NCBI GenBank assembly: GCA_963811905.1
Contig: CAWETK010000008.1
Span: 1-64,000 of the forward strand
DNA length: 64,000 bases
DNA from: DATFVA01 sp963811905
Lineage (GTDB): Bacteria; Bacteroidota; Ignavibacteria; Ignavibacteriales; Ignavibacteriaceae
Reading direction: 5' to 3'
Shown here one piece after another: positions 50,706-59,129 of this stretch (position 1 is its first letter; every line of letters starts with the position of its first letter). The translations under genes and the position numbers were made by a program. A model generated the notes under the pieces. It was not told the DNA's origin, made no database searches, and worked only from the letters and a program-made list of their open reading frames with translations.

Positions 50706-51572
50706 TTACTGTATTTCAAAAGATTCCAGGTATTCGTGTATTTCGGGGATTGTCATCTGTGAATATTTCCAGAGCAGTGTGCTGTGCTGCTCAAAAGGAT
50801 GATGGAGCAGTGTAGTCCATTTGTGCCATAGATGGTGGTCTGACTGATCTACTATCATTTGTCCTGCTGAACCTTCAGGACCTTCAAACCTATTGACGCG
50901 GGGATTCTGTGTAGAGTGACCTACTGTCTTATGTGCATCAACCCGGCAGTTGGGACAATGACGAACCAGGCTATCCCTTAAGTGCGCAGCGAAGCTATCG
51001 TCTGTGTCTCCAGCTGAGCAAGCATAAAGAACGACTTTTATATCGGGTTTTGAAATCCTTGCGATTGCCTGTGCAAGTGCATCTGTATCGTTCATTTCCA
51101 TTGATCGATATGTTATTTGCGTGTTGGTTCTGAACCCTATCTGTATGCCGGCATGCCAGCCGTGACAGAAGAACGCAATTACACTTAAATTTTCTCCTGA
51201 AGGAAAGCTGTCCAGTACATCAAGGACTTTCCTCTTCATCTGTGCTGCTGAGACCGGATTTTTTATCTCGCCATGTACTTCCGCGCATTCACCATTGTCC
51301 ACAATGTAAGTAGATTCATAAGGCGCGAAGTTGTAGTATGAGAAGTACCATGTTTCCGGCATAAACGCACCGCCGACATCGTTTGTCCTGTCGGGTTTGC
51401 AGCATCTCAGTCTGAAACTCAATATATCGCTCCTTGTAATCAGGCTGTTGGAATCAGACGACCTGTCGATTCTGCTTGCTCTTCTGGTGAGTCCCCTGTA
51501 TATCCGCTCTTCAGGATCAGTCCATCCTTCGTCTCCCCACGCACATCTATGATGAGCTTCGATTGCACACAT
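50706..51572 (-). CDS. Caspase-like (clan CD type) cysteine peptidase candidate
   Basis: The 288-residue protein has two motifs spaced as in clan CD peptidases. A hydrophobic strand ends in His-Gly (VIAFFCHGWHAG, His137) and a later strand ends in the nucleophile (VVLYACSAGDTDDSF, Cys185). The 48-residue distance equals that in human caspase-1. Upstream residues (WGDEGWTDPEERIYRGLTRR) and a His-rich C-terminal part (HHLWHKWTTLLHHPFEQHS) have no assigned role. No signal peptide is present. CHAT or DUF4347-like domains are alternatives of the same fold. In this operon it could be cargo of the VgrG/PAAR spike or a regulatory protease. Activity is inferred from motifs only. Confidence 0.6.
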   Translation of the reverse strand: MCAIEAHHRCAWGDEGWTDPEERIYRGLTRRASRIDRSSDSNSLITRSDILSFRLRCCKPDRTNDVGGAFMPETWYFSYYNFAPYESTYIVDNGECAEVHGEIKNPVSAAQMKRKVLDVLDSFPSGENLSVIAFFCHGWHAGIQIGFRTNTQITYRSMEMNDTDALAQAIARISKPDIKVVLYACSAGDTDDSFAAHLRDSLVRHCPNCRVDAHKTVGHSTQNPRVNRFEGPEGSAGQMIVDQSDHHLWHKWTTLLHHPFEQHSTLLWKYSQMTIPEIHEYLESFEIQ

Positions 51573-51589
51573 TATAATTCCGGATTAAT

Positions 51590-52879
51590 TCAAAATTTCT
51601 CATTTATTTTTTGTCTGAGTTCCCCGTCAATATCTCCCGATACAGTCATATTATTGTCTTTCCTGAAATTCCTAATTGCTTCTGCCGTCATTGCTCCCGC
51701 CTCACCGTCTATCCTTCCAGCATAATAGCCAAGGTTCTGCAGCCTCTCCTGAATTCCTGCTGTACTATCTTCTGGTTCAAGATCCGTCAGCTGCAGTATT
51801 GTACTAAATGAAGGGCGATCCTCGCCCTCCCGCAGCCAGAAAAGGAGTTTAGCCTGCAGGATATTTGCTGGAATTTGCTCCTGTAACAGTCCGTCACCAT
51901 CGGTAGTCCCTGATTTTACTTTCTGTCCAAATCTTATTTCATATTTTTTATTTGAGTACTTGTTACCATCCGGATCCTTCATATATATCTTTATCGTCTT
52001 ATCGGCAGGAGATTCAGCCTCAGGTGTCTCAGCCCCATTCTCATCCTCAAGAACTATTTTATAGGGACCAGGCGGGGCATCTTCAAACAAGTATCTTCCG
52101 TCTCCGTCAAAAGTTTCTTCCTTTTCCTCTCCGTCTGCCGTCACAATCTTGAATTTCCTGTTTGCTGCAGGCTGGCCATTCTCATATCGCCAAACTATTT
52201 CCACGGTGTCTTTGAACTTCAGCAATCCCGAATCTTGCGAAACTCCGGCAATACTAACTCTGAAAAAATATTCCGGATTTTTGTAGCCGTTCTCAGCTTC
52301 ATTATCATCGGGAATATCATCTGTATCCTCTACATATTGAAATTCCCATTCAGTTTTTATTTTCTGGCTTTTAACAAGAGCGGGGAAGGAAACAACAAGG
52401 TCGTGTGCACCGTCGTCATCGTGCTCAAATATTTCTATCGTAGTCTCAGCCCCATCGTATGCTCCTTTTACATCTCCGGATAATGTCAGGATATCGCTGC
52501 GTTTAGCTTCATTCTTATCCCACTTCAGGTTTGATATCTTTATCGGCGGAAGCAGAGGAATTGTATTCGACTTTTTCTCGAGACCGTGTTTTGAAAGTTT
52601 TGCAGTAGCTGTTAACTCATCTTTCAGGTTATCGGGGATGTCAATTGTTTTCCAGAAACGGTTGCCTGTGATTTTACCCTTTACAGTACCGCCCGATTTT
52701 CCAGATTTATCTTTGATCTCAATTTTAATGTCTGAGTTATTCCCCACAAACTTAGTAAATACTTCTATCCCGATTTTACCCCCGGCGGAAGCCATATTTT
52801 TGGTAAACACTACCTGCTCAATGGATGATTCGAGCTTTACCTCTTTTACTTTTCCGGTTTGACCTGAAAGTTTTTCCAT
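51590..52879 (-). CDS. Ig-like beta-sandwich protein with C-terminal peptidoglycan-binding domain
   Basis: The 429-residue protein starts with a segment like the first part of VgrG-linked adaptors (EKLSGQTGKVKEVKLESSIE). Ig-like sandwiches follow (NLKWDKNEAKRSDILTLSGD, EWEFQYVEDTDD), then two short modules built as D-xGxPxAxxxFxIxxxxGxxxxxxFDGDGxYxxxxxPPGPYKI. The PG_binding_1 domain (about 370-429, GIQERLQNLGYYAGRIDGEA) closes the protein. Its middle modules match the PAAR tail at 58036-58680 and the start of the large OmpA-like protein's sandwiches, suggesting a shared docking module. Peptidoglycan binding would hold it at the cell wall. Confidence 0.7.
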   Translation of the reverse strand: MEKLSGQTGKVKEVKLESSIEQVVFTKNMASAGGKIGIEVFTKFVGNNSDIKIEIKDKSGKSGGTVKGKITGNRFWKTIDIPDNLKDELTATAKLSKHGLEKKSNTIPLLPPIKISNLKWDKNEAKRSDILTLSGDVKGAYDGAETTIEIFEHDDDGAHDLVVSFPALVKSQKIKTEWEFQYVEDTDDIPDDNEAENGYKNPEYFFRVSIAGVSQDSGLLKFKDTVEIVWRYENGQPAANRKFKIVTADGEEKEETFDGDGRYLFEDAPPGPYKIVLEDENGAETPEAESPADKTIKIYMKDPDGNKYSNKKYEIRFGQKVKSGTTDGDGLLQEQIPANILQAKLLFWLREGEDRPSFSTILQLTDLEPEDSTAGIQERLQNLGYYAGRIDGEAGAMTAEAIRNFRKDNNMTVSGDIDGELRQKINEKF

Positions 52880-52881
52880 AA

Positions 52882-54057
52882 TTACTTTTGAGGACTCAGT
52901 AAATATATGCTGCTTTCAGTAGCAGCAATAATCTCGTTATTTATATTGACTACAGGTGGAGTTGTAAGCTTTTCTCCCGGGAACTGGAAGATAAATTGTC
53001 TTTCTCCTGATTCGTCTAACTGCATTATATACTCTCCCTCAGTCAGCAAAAGTTTATTATCCGAAGTGACAACAGCGCCGCCTGTTTCTCCTGATGTAAA
53101 TGACTGCCATCTGAGATTTCCGTCCTCACTATAGCTGAACACCCGATCGCTGAATACTAAAAAAATGCTGTGATTGTAGGCTATAATGGGAGGAATTGAA
53201 TTCAGCTGGTTTTCAACCGGGATTGGTGTATCAATAAGCAGTTTACCTTCAGAGGAAACTACCCATAATGCAAGTTTATTTTCTGAATTTATTACCGTCA
53301 TATAAATTCTTCCCGATTCATCGAGGCTCAGAGTAACGGGAGTGAACTCCCCGTCAAGTTCCGACTTAAATATGAGATCGGTGCCTGAAATTATAATTTT
53401 GTTATTGATTGCGCAGACAAAAGTATCTTTGTTCGCGGCGGCGGCAGAGTTTCCTGAAGAAAAATAAGTCTGGTTCAATTCTTTGTATGAGGTGAGACTA
53501 CCGTCTTCTACAAGAGGAGGATCATCTATACTGTAAGATTCCAGTAATAAAAATCTGTTCGGTGAAGGATTATGAGGATTCTTATTTACAATATTATCTG
53601 CAAGAAGGAAACTGCCATTGTTCCTGTAAATAAATTTCCTTTCTACGTCTTCCAGCCCATTTACCTGTATAGTGTACAACGTTTCGTGTGAAGATAATTC
53701 AACTGCAGCAATCTGTCCGAACCTGTCGGCATAGTAGAAGAGTCCATGATGTGCATCGAAAATAATGTCACTGTTGCCGAGGAACTCGGCCGCTACTGAT
53801 TTACCTCCAGCGTCAATCAGCTGCCATCTTCCGGAGCCGAAAGCAATGTAATTATCATTTGCAGTAAGTATAAAACTAGCGGGGAAGAAAGGATCGAGGG
53901 GAATCTTCCATTTGATTTCCAGCACCTTCCCGCTGACCTTAACCGGGATCCTTGAATTCAGCATTTCATTGGCAAAGGGACGAGGATAATTATTTCCGCC
54001 TGTTTCCTCTTCATAAACAGGTAGAGGCACAAAATTTCCAGAACTTGTTATTGTCAT
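52882..54057 (-). CDS. PQQ-like beta-propeller protein (probable signal peptide extends upstream)
   Basis: The frame from the ATG at 54057 encodes 391 residues with seven to eight short repeats ending in beta strands of the PQQ-dehydrogenase-like type (YIAFGSGRWQLIDAGG, LFYYADRFGQIAAVEL, IFLVFSDRVFSYSEDGNLRW, TTPPVVNINNEIIAATESSI). The same frame is open 90 bp upstream and reads a good signal peptide (NKTLLYVLLPLFIICAQDS). Its possible starts are only CTG (54147) or ATT (54138), leaving a 2-bp gap to the previous gene. So the protein is probably exported and begins upstream with a rare start codon. No active-site residues of true dehydrogenases are evident. Confidence 0.65.
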   Translation of the reverse strand: MTITSSGNFVPLPVYEEETGGNNYPRPFANEMLNSRIPVKVSGKVLEIKWKIPLDPFFPASFILTANDNYIAFGSGRWQLIDAGGKSVAAEFLGNSDIIFDAHHGLFYYADRFGQIAAVELSSHETLYTIQVNGLEDVERKFIYRNNGSFLLADNIVNKNPHNPSPNRFLLLESYSIDDPPLVEDGSLTSYKELNQTYFSSGNSAAAANKDTFVCAINNKIIISGTDLIFKSELDGEFTPVTLSLDESGRIYMTVINSENKLALWVVSSEGKLLIDTPIPVENQLNSIPPIIAYNHSIFLVFSDRVFSYSEDGNLRWQSFTSGETGGAVVTSDNKLLLTEGEYIMQLDESGERQFIFQFPGEKLTTPPVVNINNEIIAATESSIYLLSPQK

Positions 54058-54149
54058 TTTTTTAATGTTGGTTTGTTTAGAATCCTGCGCACAGATAATG
54101 AATAATGGAAGGAGAACATAAAGTAATGTTTTATTAATTATTGCCAGCT

Positions 54150-57100
54150 TTATTTAACTCCCGGTACAGCTCTTTTGACTATTATATTTTTTATATTATC
54201 GCTTGATGGAGTTTTTGACCCGGAAAGAGTCAACCCTGTCATATCCCCGAAAAATGGCAGCATGACGCTGCCAAGATTATTTCCGGAAGTGGTTACATCC
54301 AGTTTTATATGAAGCTCATGTGCACCCGACCATCCTGTGGTTAAATTTTTGCCGATCTTAGTCAAAAAATGTCTCGGGTGAAAGTTTTCAATATTGTTAA
54401 CGTGACTTATATAATCTGACTGGGTTGCATTGGTGGATGTCGGGTGTGCCGGTAGAGCCGGTGTCAGGGTGTAGCCCATTTGGAAAAGGTAATCTAAGTT
54501 GGAGGGATCTGTCAGCTCCACTACAAGGTTTTCGACCAGGAATCTTGGAGTAAAATGCACAAGCAGATTATCAAAATGAACACCGGAAAGGTCACCTTTG
54601 TAGGTAAATTTATTATTCATGTTCGATGCGACAGCATTTCTGAATGAAGCCAATGTTTGCACTATGTGCCTATGTTTAACAGCTTCGGGTATTGAATACC
54701 TGATTTTTACAAGGACAAGAAGCAGCCCGTCACAGCCTTTTCCTCCAAGAAACTCATACCTGTAATTATCGTTACCAAGCTGATAAAGGTATAAGTCGAA
54801 TAAACTATGTGATCCAACGGATGCATTAGACTCAACAAAAAGAGGGAAGTGACTGAAATTTCTTTGAGGTGCAGAAAGATGTGACTTGAGATTATATTTC
54901 CTTGTTGCAGTACCCCGGGTAATTTCAACATTGAAAGGAAGCCCGGTAATTTTACTTACAAACTCTGCTGAATGCCAGTAATACCTGCTGTGAATATTGG
55001 TCGTCCCTTCATACATAAGAGGCGAATGCGACGAAGATTGCGGTATCAATGAAAAGGGATCGCCGGGAGTATTAGTTCCGAAACCTAAAAATTGATAAGA
55101 GCAGGAATCTCTTGACCACCTTTCATTGTACTCATCGGGCAGACTTGCACCATGTCCGCATTCATGTGCGGCAATAAAACTATGACTTGAGTCAGGTTCT
55201 TCATTTCCTATCGAAAAATTTCCGATGCCGTTATCACCATTCATATTAGCACGCGGTATTGAAATTACATTTATCTGGAAATGAGCCCTGTTGAATATCG
55301 ATTTTTGTATGAAAAAATAAGGCTGCACTTTTATTTTTAATTTGTTTTCGTCCTGAGGCTTTATCTCAAATGTTCCGGGGTTTCCCCCGTCGGGACCATT
55401 CCAACGTTTGGGAAGATTCTCAACCATTTTCTTCTCATATACAGCGGCATTGAAAGGAGTTCCGTCTTTATTTTTCGCAGGGGCTCCGGCCAGGTTATAA
55501 ACAAACCTGAAATATGACATCACTTTTGCAATCTCCGTCCCATCCTTAACATCGCAGCATCTTATAAGAGCTTTATCGAATCGTCCGATAAGAAAACCAA
55601 AAGAATTAGGAACAGGTTTTTCAAATTCTTTATACTGACCCGCAGCAAGGTCCGATGATCTTGTTGGATAAATGTCCTGGGAAAAAAATGGCTGAATTGA
55701 GAAGAAACTTTTTGTGGGATCCGCATCCGAGCTAAACCTTCCCGGTCTCTTACTCATAGTAGTATTCGGTTTTACACCAAGGCTGACAGCATCGACCCAC
55801 ATAACTGCAGCTCGTGCGCCTGTTACATCGTTTCCTCCGCCTGCAGAAGTTCGTTTATCGAAAATCTCAAAAATATTTCCTTCGGCGATCACCAGTCTTG
55901 TCCAGTCGGGGTAATCGTTTAAGTAACAGCCGTTCAGCAGCTTGATATCGCTAAAAGGATATACATCTTTAGAAGCATCGGTGCCAGGGTTATATATTCC
56001 CTGGTCTGAAATAGGCTTACCGGTACCAATATTGGGATTCAGGAACTGATGATAAAATACAGCGACCGCTTCTGTATCTTTGATTTTATGCTGTTTCAGA
56101 TCTTTACCTGTCAGGATAATATCATCCAGTGAAAATATTAGAGGCGTATCTGCCTGAAGACTTTTATCGATATCCCCCTGGGTGACGGCTTCGAACAATT
56201 TTCCATCCTGACCTTTGAACCGTGTAAAATATTTTTTAGAAGTCCATAATTCAGGGAGATCATAAAACTTCATCCTGTCAGGCCCGGGAACCAGTTTCGA
56301 CTTATCCGTTATTTTATCAATCTTCCTTGTTTTCGCATCCTCTGAAACGATATAGGTATCAGGCTCCGTTTTAATTCTCAGAAACATTTTAGTATCCGGT
56401 TTAGACTGATCTTTACCGTCACTGCTTTTCTGAATGATCCAGGGGAGACAAAGAACGGTATCCTTTATAGAATCTTCTTTGACAATCCAGCTTGAACGCG
56501 TATCCGGTTTTTCACCGGCAGTTGTTGGTTCTTTATTGAAGCCATCAATGATGACAGGCGGGATACAAATTCTTAAATGATCATGATTGCTGTGTCCGAA
56601 CACCCTGTCGAAAAATTCCACTCTGATAAACTGCCATTTAGGCTCGAGTACCATCTCAACAAACCCGCCCTCAGACCCGATATTTTTTTTCTTCTGTTCA
56701 ATGTTGACGAAGTCGGGATCTTTGAAATCATCGGATTTACTTACTACCCATTTTGAATTTTTAAGCGACCATTTCAAGGGAAGTTTAAATATCTTATTTC
56801 CGTTTTTCTGCAGATCCGGAACTTCGGGTTCAAATACCGATTTTGTTTCATCGGAATCTTTTGGTTTAGAAAAAAAGATGTCGTTTGAAGTTTCAAAATT
56901 AAGCGTAAAGGATTTTTTCTCCCTTTCAACGAGGAATTTAAGTTTACCATCCTTAGCGGTCGATTCATTTTGTATAGTGCCGTCAGGAAATTCAACCGTA
57001 ACGGGGAAATCACCAGGAAATGTTTTGTTATTTGCTTCGGGGTCTTTATAAAATAATTGAAGGAAAACACGGGCAGCTTCACCACTCGGAACAGGAAGAG

Positions 57101-58025
57101 GTTCAGCAGGTACCGGCTTTCTTTCGAAAAGCTCTGTGCCATATAGGTCGCATTTGGAGCTTATACACGTTGTTTGATTCGGATGACATTTGAGAAGCGG
57201 CTCTTCTCCTTCATCAAAGAAAAGGATTTCAACCCTCCGGTCAGCAGGATTTTCCGATTCGGTTTTCGACTTGCTTGCCGGGAAATTTTCACCGCATCCG
57301 ACCTTTGGGGCAGGGGATGGGGCAGGTTTTTCAACAAACTGCAGTTTCGACTGAATTTCCTCAAGACCTTCACGGGTAATTCCCATTATGATAGCGAGTT
57401 CTTCCATATAAACATCGAAGAATGCTCCCCACGTTTTTATTTCGATATTTCCTGTCTCTGGAATCTGCTCTTCGAATTCCTTGTTATAACGCACCTGGAA
57501 TTTTTTAAGTGCTTCCGATGTATTGCTGTCCTTTTCATTATTGACCTCTCCCGGATCGCAATCCCAGCCCCAGTTAAAGGAGATCCATTTCAGGATTTGT
57601 TTATAGTCTTCTACCTGATGTTTTTTGTCCGATATGATCGCCCACTCTGTTTTCTTTCCGGCCAAAGCGGCGAAAACATTTTCAGCACGCTGCCTCGAAA
57701 GCTTTAAATTATAATCTGAACTTCCTTTTTTATCCGTATGACCCACAACCAGAATCCGCTGAGCAAATGATTTATCCTGACACAGTTTGTAGCAGCTGAA
57801 TATTACTCCCAGTCCCGTAATACGGTTCTGTTCTGCTGTGCCTGGCTGAGGTGCTTCTTTCCCATAATCCGGAAGCAGGACAGCGCTGTCGAAATGGAAA
57901 TTGACATCTTCCATTTCTATTACGGAAAAAGACAGTTTCGTTTTAACCGTTATAGTTTGTCTGATCCCGGAAGTCAGATCCCCTATTTTGTCTGTTGTTC
58001 TTGCATCAATGGTAATTTCAGACAT
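54150..58025 (-). CDS. Large OmpA/peptidoglycan-binding protein with HExxH metallopeptidase domain, candidate T6SS effector
   Basis: The 1291-residue protein has an OmpA-like domain (residues about 35-285): FHFDSAVLLP, VVGHTDKKGSSDYNLKLSRQ and, after an insertion, NPADRRVEILFF. The insertion (about 150-225) looks like a peptidoglycan-binding domain (EALKKFQVRYN). Sandwich modules follow, then a metallopeptidase-like region with HSFIAAHECGHGASLPDEY, where His954, Glu955 and His958 form HExxH and Asp964 is a possible extra ligand. The C-terminal 300 residues are beta-rich without a known domain. It starts 10 bp from the PAAR tail. By arrangement it is a cell-wall-binding peptidase candidate carried on the spike. 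No signal peptide is seen. Confidence 0.7.
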   Translation of the reverse strand: MSEITIDARTTDKIGDLTSGIRQTITVKTKLSFSVIEMEDVNFHFDSAVLLPDYGKEAPQPGTAEQNRITGLGVIFSCYKLCQDKSFAQRILVVGHTDKKGSSDYNLKLSRQRAENVFAALAGKKTEWAIISDKKHQVEDYKQILKWISFNWGWDCDPGEVNNEKDSNTSEALKKFQVRYNKEFEEQIPETGNIEIKTWGAFFDVYMEELAIIMGITREGLEEIQSKLQFVEKPAPSPAPKVGCGENFPASKSKTESENPADRRVEILFFDEGEEPLLKCHPNQTTCISSKCDLYGTELFERKPVPAEPLPVPSGEAARVFLQLFYKDPEANNKTFPGDFPVTVEFPDGTIQNESTAKDGKLKFLVEREKKSFTLNFETSNDIFFSKPKDSDETKSVFEPEVPDLQKNGNKIFKLPLKWSLKNSKWVVSKSDDFKDPDFVNIEQKKKNIGSEGGFVEMVLEPKWQFIRVEFFDRVFGHSNHDHLRICIPPVIIDGFNKEPTTAGEKPDTRSSWIVKEDSIKDTVLCLPWIIQKSSDGKDQSKPDTKMFLRIKTEPDTYIVSEDAKTRKIDKITDKSKLVPGPDRMKFYDLPELWTSKKYFTRFKGQDGKLFEAVTQGDIDKSLQADTPLIFSLDDIILTGKDLKQHKIKDTEAVAVFYHQFLNPNIGTGKPISDQGIYNPGTDASKDVYPFSDIKLLNGCYLNDYPDWTRLVIAEGNIFEIFDKRTSAGGGNDVTGARAAVMWVDAVSLGVKPNTTMSKRPGRFSSDADPTKSFFSIQPFFSQDIYPTRSSDLAAGQYKEFEKPVPNSFGFLIGRFDKALIRCCDVKDGTEIAKVMSYFRFVYNLAGAPAKNKDGTPFNAAVYEKKMVENLPKRWNGPDGGNPGTFEIKPQDENKLKIKVQPYFFIQKSIFNRAHFQINVISIPRANMNGDNGIGNFSIGNEEPDSSHSFIAAHECGHGASLPDEYNERWSRDSCSYQFLGFGTNTPGDPFSLIPQSSSHSPLMYEGTTNIHSRYYWHSAEFVSKITGLPFNVEITRGTATRKYNLKSHLSAPQRNFSHFPLFVESNASVGSHSLFDLYLYQLGNDNYRYEFLGGKGCDGLLLVLVKIRYSIPEAVKHRHIVQTLASFRNAVASNMNNKFTYKGDLSGVHFDNLLVHFTPRFLVENLVVELTDPSNLDYLFQMGYTLTPALPAHPTSTNATQSDYISHVNNIENFHPRHFLTKIGKNLTTGWSGAHELHIKLDVTTSGNNLGSVMLPFFGDMTGLTLSGSKTPSSDNIKNIIVKRAVPGVK

Positions 58026-58035
58026 AATTTAGACT

Positions 58036-58680
58036 CTAATCCTGCTTAAATCTTGAAAGTTTGGGAAATGTGATGCTATATTTTCCTTTGGGAACTTTTT
58101 CCTCCTTTTTATAACCGTTTCCATCCAGCTTACCCTTTCGTACTTCACCACTTGGCAAATAAAAAATGTATTCTTCATTAGCGACCGGATTCCCGTCCTG
58201 GTCTTTCAATTCTACTTCTATATAATCTTCTATATACAAAATACCTGAGCGGGCTGTAAGGTCCGGGACAGAAAGTGCTGTGAAATAATAATCGGAATTC
58301 GAGTAACCATTTCCGCCGGCTGTCTCAGTTAAAACTTCCCAATCGGCTTTTGCTTTGTTCCCGCTTACTTTTACATCAAAACTCTTGACCAGTGAATCAG
58401 CTTTCTTAATATCCCGTCCCCAAACGGAGATAGTAATTTTTTCACCATCATCTATTCCTTCGGTTTCAACACTAAGTTCTACTTTATCACCCGGGTTTAC
58501 CAACTCCTTTGACCACTTTGCCTTGAAGATCTTTTTTAGAATTAAACTTGCTTCGCCATCTTTAAGTGCGTCCCTTGTAATTCTTCCGTCTGTCTTTACT
58601 TTGCTGTATGAATCTTTCTTTTCAGTATCTGTTAATTTATAATCTACTCCGCTAACCGTATTCCCGGCTTTATCTGCCAG
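58036..58680 (-). pseudogene. C-terminal beta-sandwich tail of the PAAR protein (frameshifted continuation)
   Basis: The frame is open from a CTG at 58680 just after the stop of the PAAR gene frame and reads LADKAGNTVSGVDYKLTDTE, DALKDGEASLILKKIFKAKW, then an Ig-like module (DWEVLTETAGGNGYSNSDYY). The final domain is VELKDQDGNPVANEEYIFYL and GKLDGNGYKKEEKVPKGKYS. A conventional start exists only at a TTG (58503) inside a domain. Removing one A (T at 58681 on the plus strand) fuses it to the PAAR frame as WIEFMLADKAGNTV, a normal PAAR tail of the type W-I-E-x-x-L-x-D-x-x-G-x-x-V. Thus it was probably one gene of about 360 residues. Confidence 0.7.
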
Positions 58681-59110
58681 TCATAAATTCTATCCAGTTC
58701 TTTTCTTTAGTGGAGGCTTCGGGACTTCCGGCTACGGCATTCTGCGCACTTGCCTTAGCTGCACCTGCTCCTGAAGAACCTGCACCCCCGCCGCTTCCGC
58801 TCCCGGCTCCTGCCATTCCTATCATTACCGTTGCGCCTCCTTTGATAATAGAATCAGGGGGACCTACACACGTAGCCATATCACCCATCCTCGCTGCCGG
58901 CATTCCGCCTATGAGAACTGTTGGACTTCCGGGGGGCATTATGGGTCCTCCGACATGAGGGATTGGCGGAACGCCGGGGGTTACCATTGGACAAACATGC
59001 ATGTCGCCGACTCTTGCTGCCGGCATATTTTCTATAAGAACAGTGGGACATCCGACCACAATGGCACCGCCATGTGCACAGGTATCTCCTATTCTTGCTG
59101 CAAAGCTCAT
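58670..59110 (-). CDS. PAAR-domain spike tip protein of a type VI-like secretion system
   Basis: The 146-residue frame has a complete PAAR domain. Repeats include AARIGDTCAHGG, PTVLIENMPAARVGDMHVC, PTVLIGGMPAARMGDMATC and a final KGGATVMIG, with Cys/His zinc ligands. A Gly/Ser/Ala-rich linker and the start of a tail (KEKNWIEF) follow. The frame then ends at a stop (58670-58672) that looks caused by a one-base insertion; the tail continues in the frame at 58036-58680. PAAR proteins cap the VgrG trimer and carry effectors. It lies 19 bp downstream of vgrG, as in many T6SS loci. Confidence 0.85.
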   Translation of the reverse strand: MSFAARIGDTCAHGGAIVVGCPTVLIENMPAARVGDMHVCPMVTPGVPPIPHVGGPIMPPGSPTVLIGGMPAARMGDMATCVGPPDSIIKGGATVMIGMAGAGSGSGGGAGSSGAGAAKASAQNAVAGSPEASTKEKNWIEFMTGR

Positions 59111-59129
59111 AATTAAACCACCTTACTCA

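Noticed and set aside
57174..57707. 177-codon plus frame opposite the OmpA-like protein
   Set aside because: Shadow of a convincing minus-strand domain (OmpA with NPADRRVEI); no promoter or ribosome-binding site.
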